Below, in pieces: positions 1 to 8,691 of a stretch of DNA of 64,000 nucleotides. Made by a program: the position numbers and the translations under genes. Below the pieces are notes generated by a model. That model ran no database searches and was not told where the DNA came from. It saw only the letters and a program-made list of their open reading frames with translations. The stretch's first letter is position 1. Each line of letters starts with the position of its first letter. Source of the stretch: Ascoidea rubescens DSM 1968. Taxonomy: Eukaryota; Ascomycota; Saccharomycetes; Ascoideales; Ascoideaceae. The stretch is from positions 186,001 through 250,000 of the forward strand of contig NW_017962920.1 of the NCBI RefSeq assembly GCF_001661345.1, given 5' to 3'.

Positions 1-1265
1 TACCTGTCTATATTAATTAATCTCCAAGAAAATTTATTTGCTTTATTATATTATTATATTACATTTTTTAAAAATTCAATAATTCAAAACTTCAAAAACT
101 TGTATTAATGATTGAGAAAACTAATGAGATTAGTCTTATTTTCATTTCAATTTAGTTGTGGTTTAATTTCAATTTCAATTATTTTTTTCAATTATTTTTT
201 ACTTTTATTTTTTACTTTTATTTTTACTTTTAATTTTACTTATATTTTTATTATATTTTCAATTTTTCACTTTTTTCTATTTATTTCAGTGATCATTATT
301 TTAATTTCATCTTACATTCTCAATAATTTCTTTTCTGTTTTAATTCTAAATTCCATTACCTAATTTTCAACCTTATTACTTTCTTATTACTCTCCATTTG
401 CTTTTTTGATGTTGTTTTAATTGCCGATTACTGATTCACTTCTTACGTTTACATTTCACTCACTTATTTGTGTTTCACTCCTTCACCCACGTTGCTCTAC
501 TGGCAGTGTTTCTCGGACAGTAAAAAAAGCACAAAGCTGTTTCATCCACTGCTTCTGCTTCCACAGATCTTGCTCCACCCAATATACTCGTCAATAAACC
601 ATTGCTTTGGCCCAGGCCCAGTCCTGCGGTAACCAACGCAGCACAAGGCATCCATCCGTATATGCACACCCGCACCATCCAGACGCGCGGCAACGTAGCG
701 CCCCCGTGCCAACGGGACGCGCAGCAAAGAGGTTTGAGGGCGCGTGGTGTCTCACCTGCAGCCGCAGACCCCCGCCGCTTATTGGTGCGGGACTCTGGCC
801 TTCCGCATTTGGAGATTACGTAAGAGGCTCTGGAGCGTATCTCAGTCTTGCTGATTGTTCTGCCTTCTTCTCCTGTGCTGTCTCTGCTCGTGCTGTTTTT
901 GTTGCTTCTGCTGCTTGCCTCCGGTGTGTTTTCTGCTTCCTGTCTTGTTTCTCTGGCTCTAGAGTGCTTTTGCTGGTTTCCTTTGTTTGCCTGTTTTCCT
1001 GTTTTTTGTCTGGGAGCTTAAACTCAGAATTCTCCAGCTCTCAAATTATATTTAGACCTCTAATTTAAAATTTTCATTCTTTAAGGACTTCAATCCTTTA
1101 ATAAATCTACAAGACCATCTTTCAATCCTTAATCATCTCTTTTGCTCTATCAGCCAAACACTCCAACAGTCTCCCGCTAAATTAATACCTTATTTTGCAT
1201 CCTTTATATCATTATCATTCATCTTTTAAATACCAAAGAAGAACAAGAAACAACCTCATCGCAAA
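1..1265. other. Intergenic region upstream of SNF1
   Basis: No gene is recognised. Bases 1-500 are AT-rich with T-rich runs. Bases about 550-1010 are clearly GC-richer and include a pyrimidine tract with repeated CTGCTTCTGC-like words (about 860-950). Open frames here encode only low-complexity, Cys/Ser/Leu-rich or hydrophobic peptides and look fortuitous. The block probably holds the 3' flank of an unseen gene on the left and the SNF1 promoter with a long 5' leader on the right. An inverted CCAAT (ATTGG, 781-785) and a TTACGTAA palindrome (816-823) lie in the GC-rich part. Confidence 0.6.
816..823. promoter_or_regulatory. TTACGTAA bZIP-type site upstream of SNF1
   Basis: A perfect TTACGTAA palindrome, the classic Yap1-type bZIP recognition sequence. 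It lies about 440 bp upstream of the SNF1 start codon in a GC-rich promoter block. A single 8-mer can arise by chance, so binding is only inferred. Confidence 0.35.
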
Positions 1266-3332
1266 ATGTCAAATAACTATGATCAATCTTCTCTTTCTTT
1301 GCAACAACAGCAAAAACAATTGCAATTTCAACTTAGACAATTGCAAACACAATTAATCCAAAAGATCCCCTTTTCTCAAGAACAGCATCAATTTATCATA
1401 CATCTCCAAAGACAATTTGAACAAATAGCTAAAGAACCTTCTGCTTCTCCAGAGTTTTTAGATCCTCTTCAATTACAATTAATTGGTAATCCTCTATTAA
1501 GAATAGGTAAATACCAAATTATAACAACTTTAGGTGAGGGCTCTTTTGGTAAAGTCAAACTAGCTTACCATTTAAAAACTGGTCAAAGAGTCGCTTTAAA
1601 AATAATAAATCGTAAAACTTTATCCAAATCTGAAATGCAAGGTAGGGTTGAAAGAGAAATTAGTTATTTACGTTTACTAACCCATCCTCACATTATAAAA
1701 CTATATGATGTCATTAAATCAAAGGATGAAATTATCATGGTAATTGAATTTGCAGGTAAAGAATTGTTTGAATATATCGTTCAAAGAGGTAAAATGACCG
1801 AAAGTGAAGCAAGAAGATTTTTTCAACAAATTATCGCTGCTGTTCAGTACTGCCATAGACATAAAATTGTTCACAGAGATTTAAAACCTGAAAACTTACT
1901 ATTGGATAGTAAATTAAATGTCAAAATCGCAGATTTCGGTTTGAGTAATATCATGACTGATGGTAATTTCTTGAAGACTTCTTGTGGTTCTCCCAACTAT
2001 GCTGCTCCAGAAGTCATCTCTGGGAAATTATACGCTGGTCCTGAAGTAGACGTTTGGAGTTGTGGTGTTATATTATACGTTATGTTATGTGGCAGATTAC
2101 CTTTTGATGATGAGTTCATTCCTGCTTTATTTAAAAAAATCTCCAGTGGTATCTTCACCATCCCTCCCTACTTGAGTGATAATGCTAAAAATTTATTACA
2201 TAAAATGTTGGTTGTTGATCCAATAAATAGAATCACAACTCAAGAAATAATGGAACATGATTGGTTCAAAATTGACTTCCCTGATTACCTCAAACTTAAC
2301 GATTCAGAGAAAACTAAAGAAATTGATGATGATATTGTCAAGGCTTTAGCGAAAACAATGGGTTACGATATGGACGAAGTTTATGACGTTCTAAAAAATA
2401 ACATTATCGGTAAAAATGAAATCAGAGATGCCTATGAATTGATGAAAGAAAACAGAACTTTAGTAGACGATTTAAAAAAGAAAAATAATGAAAATCTTAT
2501 CCATAATAACAATAATCAAACTAATAATAAACGTAATAATGATAACATTATTATTAACAACACTAATGACAACAAGCAGAACGATCTTATTATCAACCCT
2601 AACACTAACAATAATCCAAAAGACCCTTTAATATCTCAACCATTAGCCGATAATTATGATTCAAATAGTCAAAACAATAACACAAAGCTAAATTCGGTAC
2701 TAGATAAACAAAATGGTTCTAATTTCAATAGCAAAAATAATTATACCAGTAGCAATAATGTCTATTCAAATGACAATAGAGAATTGACTGATTCTGATGA
2801 CTTTAACCCTAAAAATTCCGCTGTCAGAATCTTACCAACTTCAATACCAAGAAACCATCGAATCATGATGGCCAACTCAAACGACCCAAGTGTCATTGGC
2901 AAAGTCAATTCAAGGAAAACCAAACCAACTCGTTGGCATTTTGGTATAAGATCAAAATCTTACCCATTGGATGTTATGGGCGAAATATACAGAGCCTTGA
3001 AAAATCTTGGTGCTGAATGGGCAAAACCAAATGAAGACGAATTATGGACAATTAGAGTAAGATGGCAATATAGTCCAAGTTTATCAAATGAAAATAATGA
3101 ACTTGAAACAAATAAAATAATCCCAGATTTAATGAAAATGCAAATCCAATTGTTCCAATTAGAACCAAATAATTATCTAGTTGACTTCAAATTTGATGGA
3201 TGGGAATCAAGCGCAAACAAAGATTTGACATTCAACTTGGATGACGATGTTTCCAGTTTCTCGGCCTATCCTTTTTTGCATTTGGCTACACGATTAATTA
3301 TGGAGTTAGCTGTCAACAGTCAAGGAAACTAG
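1266..3332 (+). CDS. SNF1: SNF1, catalytic alpha subunit of the AMP-activated/SNF1 protein kinase
   Basis: Ser/Thr kinase of 688 aa that in yeast derepresses glucose-repressed genes, acting with a gamma (Snf4) and a beta (Sip/Gal83) subunit. A Gln-rich N-terminal helix (about 10-50) replaces the His tract of the S. cerevisiae protein. The kinase domain runs about 84-335: glycine loop GEGSFGKV (90-97), ATP lysine 112 in ALKII, HRDLKPEN (203-210), DFG (223-225), and an activation loop LKTSCGSPNYAAPE whose Thr238 matches the LKB1-type kinase target Thr210 of yeast Snf1. After it comes the autoinhibitory UBA-like segment (about 350-400), an Asn-rich linker, and the C-terminal beta-subunit-binding domain (about 560-688, starting near KPTRWHFGIRSKSYPLDVM). 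The start is the first ATG after an AT-rich leader. All catalytic residues are present. Confidence 0.96.
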   Translation: MSNNYDQSSLSLQQQQKQLQFQLRQLQTQLIQKIPFSQEQHQFIIHLQRQFEQIAKEPSASPEFLDPLQLQLIGNPLLRIGKYQIITTLGEGSFGKVKLAYHLKTGQRVALKIINRKTLSKSEMQGRVEREISYLRLLTHPHIIKLYDVIKSKDEIIMVIEFAGKELFEYIVQRGKMTESEARRFFQQIIAAVQYCHRHKIVHRDLKPENLLLDSKLNVKIADFGLSNIMTDGNFLKTSCGSPNYAAPEVISGKLYAGPEVDVWSCGVILYVMLCGRLPFDDEFIPALFKKISSGIFTIPPYLSDNAKNLLHKMLVVDPINRITTQEIMEHDWFKIDFPDYLKLNDSEKTKEIDDDIVKALAKTMGYDMDEVYDVLKNNIIGKNEIRDAYELMKENRTLVDDLKKKNNENLIHNNNNQTNNKRNNDNIIINNTNDNKQNDLIINPNTNNNPKDPLISQPLADNYDSNSQNNNTKLNSVLDKQNGSNFNSKNNYTSSNNVYSNDNRELTDSDDFNPKNSAVRILPTSIPRNHRIMMANSNDPSVIGKVNSRKTKPTRWHFGIRSKSYPLDVMGEIYRALKNLGAEWAKPNEDELWTIRVRWQYSPSLSNENNELETNKIIPDLMKMQIQLFQLEPNNYLVDFKFDGWESSANKDLTFNLDDDVSSFSAYPFLHLATRLIMELAVNSQGN

Positions 3333-4038
3333 GTTTCCCTTAGTTTGCTCAAGATCTACGTTTACATCATGAATTTAGTTCCACATTAGAGAAAGTATTT
3401 CACTCTGTCTCTGCAGTTTTTTTTGTCCGTTCTGTGTTGTTTCTCTTTTTCTTTTTTTATAACTCTATACTATTTATCTATCTCACCGCCACTTTACTAT
3501 TTTATAACCACTACTCTATTTTAATTCACCACGTCACTCTCACCACCAGCACTACAACACCACTAACATTAATACCACTACCACCAACATTGATCCCACT
3601 ATCACCATAATCGCCAGTTTTGTCAGTTTTGCCATGTTCGACACGTTCGTTATGTTCGTTATGTTCGCCATGTTCGCCTTTTTTCCATCCAAACACCGCA
3701 CTCTCAAAACAGAAGGTTCCTTTTTGGGAAGATGTTTGGCTGTTTTCCAGATTAGGCAGCAAGTAAACAGAAGTTTCAATTTATATAACAGCTTCTTTCT
3801 TCTCTCTCTCCAGATTTCTTCTTCTTCTCCAACTGTTACCTCTGGAAATTCATGCTGTTGCACTGGTTTTGCAGGAATACATTCTTTGATACTGGCTTGT
3901 CCTAACTCCTGAAGCACAAAATATCCATTCAAATCACTTTCTTTTTTAAGGGATAATTACAAGTAGAAGCAATCTACTCAGTTCATATAAAGACAAATCA
4001 AATCTTATACATTTTATTCCTTTTCAACAATATCACCA
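3333..4038. other. Intergenic region between SNF1 and HST3
   Basis: This 0.7-kb spacer holds the SNF1 3' flank (T-rich, 3415-3460) and the HST3 promoter. It carries two small low-complexity stretches: an ACC/ACT-rich run (about 3540-3600) and a short tandem of ATGTTCG-type words (about 3633-3680). No convincing gene is seen; overlapping open frames on both strands reflect these repeats. Confidence 0.6.
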
Positions 4039-6031
4039 ATGCACGAAATCAAATTGAACTCCACAGACCAGGATAATAACCTCAGGCTTAACGAGGTGAT
4101 AAGGTCTATTGCAAGAAGTCGAAAAGTGGCTGTACTAACTGGAGCTGGAATCTCTTGTAATGCTGGAATACCCGTAAGTGTGTTTTTAATCTTTGCTTTT
4201 TTTTTATGCCATTTTTTTTTTCTTAGTTTTTCCTTTTAATTAGTTATGTTCTTACTGACTCATTTATTCCAAGGATTTTCGTTCTACTGATGGTCTATAT
4301 AACATGGTCAAACAGAAACATCCAAAGACTGTGGTAAAAGGAAAGGACTTATTTGATATCTCTCTCTTTAGAAACGAAGACACATTAAAAGTTTTTTGTA
4401 CCTTCATGGAATCACTATATTCCTCTACTTTAAAGGCAAACCCTACTGAAACCCATAAGTTCCTAAGCTGCTTAAAAAGGCATAACAAACTACTAAGATG
4501 TTACACACAGAATATTGATGGTTTGGAAAGAAAAATTGGTTTGAATACCGGTTTAACTGAACAAGTCTCTAATGATGATTTTATTAGTGGATATGACAAT
4601 AGTAATGAAAACAATAATAATAACAACATTAATAACAACATTAATAACAGCATTCATAACAGTCAATTTAAAAATAAAAAGTTGGAATCTGATCTTAACA
4701 TCAATAATACTACCAATATAATCCACAATTCAAATAGCCCCTTAAATCCAAACTATAATAGCAGTGATGATGAGAATTCTGAACCTACAAAAACTTACGA
4801 AAATTTGACCTTTAGACAAAAATGGAAAAATACTGAAGTTATTCAGCTCCATGGTGATCTCAATACTTTATCCTGCACAAATTGTTTTAAAGTGTTTAAT
4901 TGGAACCAGAATTATAAAAATCTACTAGCAGGTGGTGAAACCCCTGAATGTCCTTCTTGTTTATCAAAATACAATGAGAGAATTTCTATGGGAAAAAGAA
5001 TTGCGGGAAATATTGGAATGTTAAGGCCGAACATAGTTTTATATGGCGAAAATCACCCAAACTCTGAAAATATAACAAATGGATTAAACATTGATATCAA
5101 ATCAAAACCTGATTTATTGTTAATCTTTGGAACTTCTTTGAAAGTCGATGGTGTCAAAAAATTAGTTAAAACTTTTGCTAAAAGTGTTCATCAGAAAAAC
5201 GGTAAGATTATCTTTATAAACAAAACAAATGTTTCATTAACTGCTTGGGATAATGTTATAGACTATTTCATTGAAACTGATTGCGATGAATTCATACGTT
5301 ATTTAAGACTTGTTTTACCGGATTTGTTTTTAAATCAAAAGCAATTAGACGAATTAAAATTACCAAAAAGATCAAGAATTATAAATTGTGCTCTACCCTC
5401 TCCTCCTTCAACTCCACAACAAATTGAAAAGTTTTATATCGATAATTTATTGAATTCCAGTAAAAAATCGGCAACTAAACCTGACATATATCAGCAACAA
5501 ATCAAGAAAAATAAAAGAAAACCTAATAAATCCACTTCTTCAAATGAGTTGAATGAAAGTCCGAGAAAGAAACGCCCATTAAACGATTTAGATAATAATA
5601 TTCTAATTGATAATAAAAAAGGTTTGAAATTGAAGTTTAAAATTCCAAAAAAATTAACAAAAACTTCAAAAACAGAGCTTGGTATGATAACTCCCTCAAA
5701 GACTAATTCTCCAACCAAACTAAAAAAACAGACACAATCATTCAGAAAATCAACCGTTAAGGTATTAGCAAGATCGGAAACTAAGAGAAGAGTGGAAAGA
5801 CCATCTGTGAGATCAAGAAAAAACAACAATAACTCAAATTCATTTATGATCAAAATTAAAGCAGCTCAAAATGAAGATGAAAACGAAAATGAAAACGAAG
5901 ATAAGCTAACCGAATCTTTTACAGACCCGGATCTGTCTATTGAATTGATTTCAATTAATTCTGGCACTGATTCAGATCTGGGCATTGAATTAGTTGAATT
6001 TAAATTTGAAAACTCTTTGAATGCCTCGTGA
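4039..6031 (+). CDS. HST3: HST3, class I sirtuin (histone H3 K56 deacetylase), spliced from two exons
   Basis: CDS is join(4039..4173, 4274..6031), giving 630 aa. NAD-dependent deacetylases Hst3/Hst4 remove H3-K56 acetyl groups after S phase. The intron falls inside the NAD-binding motif: exon 1 ends GAGISCNAGIP and exon 2 starts DFRSTDGLY. Further marks are CYTQNIDGLE, catalytic His238 in QLHGDLNTLSC, zinc ligands Cys246/Cys249 and Cys271/Cys274, and LRPNIVLYGENHP, GTSLKVDGVK. The match to yeast Hst3 is close along the core. An Asn-rich insert (about 140-220) precedes the catalytic His, and a basic, low-complexity tail follows the core, so the protein is longer than the 447-aa S. cerevisiae one. 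HST4 cannot be fully excluded, but the motif wording fits Hst3 best. Confidence 0.92.
4174..4273 (+). other. HST3: Intron of HST3
   Basis: 100-nt intron, phase 0. Donor GTAAGT at 4174, branch sequence TACTGAC at 4253-4259, acceptor CAAG ending at 4273. Removing it joins GIP to DFRS and restores the sirtuin NAD-binding motif in one frame. Read through, the frame runs into a T-rich stretch and stops at about 4239. Confidence 0.92.
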
Positions 6032-6652
6032 AAGAATTCATCATCAGAGTAGCATAAAACCAATCCAAATACCACTTTTAAATTCATGGAACTGAAATCT
6101 TTGGAATTTTTATGATTTCTCAAACATTGTGCATATTAGAGACAAAAGTAAAATAACGAAATTCAATTCTCTATTTTTTTTTATTCTATTTTGTTATAGT
6201 ATTTTTTTCTTGATTTTAAGAGTTCTAGATTTTTGTTGTATTTTATTCCGTTATTTATTTATTTTTATCTTTATTTTTATTTTTATTTTTTTTAATTGTG
6301 TTTGTTTTAGATTAATACCTTTCATTTATCAAAATTATTGTGCTTAATGATTCTTATTGTATTATTTTTTACAAAAAAATTTTTCAGTTCTTTGCCTAGT
6401 ATTTTTGTTTATTATTATTAATTTCACGACTGCTATACAGACAGGATTATGTAGAATTGTGCTATTCCATCTTGCTTGATATGTTTCATTCATTTTTAGC
6501 ACGAAAAAGCTCAAACAATAAAAGCCAAAAGAAATATATGAATTGTAGATAAAAATGAATAATGCTTAAATATAAATAAAACTATTTGGAAACTATTTAG
6601 AAACTATTTAATGACTGAATATTAACTGAAGAACTAGGAATAAGGAAAAGGT
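6032..6652. other. Intergenic region between convergent HST3 and SAM50 copy 1
   Basis: This 0.6-kb spacer lies between the 3' ends of two convergent genes. It is strongly T-rich on the + strand (about 6170-6420), as expected for two transcript ends meeting. A 72-codon open frame here encodes only Phe/Ile-rich low-complexity peptide. No gene is supported. Confidence 0.6.
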
Positions 6653-8324
6653 TCAATTGGTAGAAGAAATCGAAGCGCTAAATTGCAAACCAGGGTTGGA
6701 AACGTCACAGGACCTGTTACTCAATGGAAAATTGTAGGACATGTCGAACTGAGCGAAAGGAGAGTTGTAGATCAAACCAATGTTGAAATTTGTGGCAAAG
6801 ATCGAAGTGAAGTCTCTAGCAGTGCTGATTGTGTTTAGTTTATTCAAGCCTTCTCTCAATTTCTCAGCTGTTTCATAGGTATCGCCATATTCCAAACCGA
6901 TTTTCAATCTTAAAGGATCCAAAACAGAGGAGCTGTCAGAACTGGAGGAACGTTTTTTGTTGAAGAGGGAGGAAATTGGGAACAATTTGGAATAAAGTGA
7001 GATCGAGTTTGATATAACAGAGGTTCCACCCAAATAGACGTCTGATTCTTTATGGCCAATTGAATTATGTTGGAAACCCTTAATGGTTTCAAAGCTTCCT
7101 AGATAGTACTTATCCAATGGACTGACCCTGATTGGTTTGCTCATGAAGGGAAAAAAACAGCCAAAAAACGTCTTTGATTCAAAAGTTAGAAAATTATCGA
7201 ATAAGGATTTGTAAAAGGACCATTGGCAGGATGTTGAATTAAATGAAGCAGTGTTGGCATTTTGATCTAAACCTGCAATTTCGTTTTTAAGAGATATTAA
7301 TAAACCTGAATGAGGAATTGGTTCATTTTTAAGATCTTTATTGACAACAGAAGTGGTATCAATTGTCAAGCTATTAATGAAGGAGACTTTTGTTAGAGAA
7401 TCATTTTGGATTAGATCAGTCTTTGAATCGGATATGATATCATGGGCAATATTTAAACCGTTCGTGGTAGCAAAGTTATTTTCATCACTTGAATAGTTCA
7501 ATCCAAACATCAAAGCAGAATGAGATTGGTTGTGTTTTGCAAACGATTGAGCATTAGTGAAGGTACGATAAGAATCGATTGCAAATTCAAAATTTCTGTT
7601 ATTATTTAGAGGATATCTATAATTGAAAGTCAACAAATTATTTGAATTATCTTGATTGGAGGCTATATCGAATAATAATTTGTCAGACCACCCTGTGAAA
7701 TTATTTGATAAATACCCGAAATTGATAAAACCTTCATTATGTCTTGTTAATCCTGAAAAGAGCAAGTAATTTGAAGAGATATTTGAGAGATCGAAGGTGG
7801 CCTTAGTTGGAATTAAGTAATCTTTAATGAATGGGTATTTATAATTTTTAGGAATTAGGGAATCGTCATCTTTATCAATTGAGCAATTGACATCGAAAAA
7901 CAACCCGGTTTTACTGAAATTATTCGAAGTCTTTGAAATTGCTTGGTTCAAAGTACTTAAAGTGTGATCGGAGGTAATTAATAAAGGACCTAATAATCTT
8001 TGAACAAATCGATCAGATAACTGAGAAGCGCCATTGACCTCGATTTTGGATAGAAAAATGGGTTTGGTATTGGAACGACTTAGCTATTCTGAGTTAGTAA
8101 TCTCACTTTTTCAATTGGCATTGTACTATACCAAAAAAAAGTTGCAAAATTCAACGAAAAGCATAACCACTTACAATTTCATCTGTATGAGATGATTTGA
8201 GCTCAAAACTCAAGATATCTTCCTAAAGCAATGCAGACAAGAACAGAAGGTTAGTAGACAAACAGTAAATGGAGGACCCTTGAGAAGCAGACACACAACA
8301 TACAATTCCCACCTCAGAAGACAT
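6653..8324 (-). CDS. SAM50: SAM50/TOB55 copy 1, mitochondrial outer-membrane beta-barrel assembly protein
   Basis: CDS is complement(join(6653..8083, 8175..8222, 8304..8324)), 499 aa. Sam50 is the core of the SAM complex, which folds beta-barrel precursors (Tom40, porin) into the mitochondrial outer membrane. Exon 1 encodes MSSEVGI, exon 2 sixteen residues ending SSHTDEI, exon 3 starts LSRSNTKPIFLSKIEVNG, the POTRA region. The bacterial-surface-antigen barrel follows, with DPLRLKIGLEYGD and a C-terminal last strand containing PLSNRSCDVSNPGLQFSAS. A second, diverged SAM50 lies 3 kb upstream on the same strand, with MRD1 between. Both copies keep the barrel and C-terminal signal and look intact. 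Which copy carries the main function cannot be told from sequence. Confidence 0.88.
8084..8174 (-). other. SAM50: Intron 2 of SAM50 copy 1
   Basis: 91 nt, phase 0. Donor GTAAGT (8174-8169), branch TACTAAC close to the acceptor, acceptor AATAG ending at 8084. Splicing joins TDEI to LSRS, which aligns with the uninterrupted TDQDGILSRS of the second SAM50 copy. An in-frame stop lies immediately upstream of exon 3 without splicing. Confidence 0.88.
8223..8303 (-). other. SAM50: Intron 1 of SAM50 copy 1
   Basis: 81 nt, phase 0. Donor GTATGT (8303-8298), branch CTACTAAC, acceptor CTTTAG ending at 8223. It separates the seven-codon first exon (MSSEVGI) from a 48-nt second exon. Confidence 0.85.
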
Positions 8325-8493
8325 TTCTGGTCAAAGCATATCAGAACCCAGCTCCTCCAGCACGAAAGAAATAGATCAGCTTTACGCCTATTATCTCAGT
8401 GCTGATTCAAACACGACTCTGATTGGCCAGTAAAACCAGCGCATTTCTGCACAAGAATCTGATATGCAGTGGAATCACATTCTTCAGATAATC

Positions 8494-8566
8494 GCCTTTA
8501 TGGCCAAGTTGGTAAGGCACCTCACTAGTAATGAGGAGATCGTCAGTTCGAATCTGGCTGAAGGCA
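8494..8566 (+). tRNA. tRNA-Thr (anticodon AGU)
   Basis: A 73-nt cloverleaf without intron. Acceptor stem GCCTTTA pairs with TGAAGGC, discriminator A. D arm contains GGCCAAGTTGGTAAGGC. Anticodon stem CCTCA/TGAGG encloses loop CTAGTAA, anticodon AGT. T arm GTCAG-TTCGAAT-CTGGC. A run of eight T residues follows at 8597-8604. It sits in the short gap between the 5' end of SAM50 copy 1 and the 3' end of MRD1. Confidence 0.95.
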
Positions 8567-8596
8567 AATCAACAATCTAAATAGAGGATCTCTTTC

Positions 8597-8604
8597 TTTT
8601 TTTT
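8597..8604 (+). terminator. RNA polymerase III terminator of tRNA-Thr
   Basis: Run of eight T residues about 30 nt after the mature 3' end of the tRNA-Thr gene; the first T run of four or more downstream of the tRNA. Confidence 0.7.
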
Positions 8605-8691
8605 GATAATCAGCTTATTGAGGGCTTTTATTATTCGTGCTGGAATTGCTTCCTACGGTGAGAAATTCCTTGTATTTGTATTATTGTTCTT

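Noticed and set aside
112-363. Hydrophobic 83-codon open frame near the left edge
   Set aside because: Phe/Ile-rich product arising from T-rich DNA; no ATG and no homology pattern.
607-1068. GC-rich open frame of about 150 codons upstream of SNF1
   Set aside because: No ATG start, Cys/Ser/Phe-rich low-complexity product without domains, overlapping another frame on the same strand. It reflects the GC-rich promoter and CT tract.
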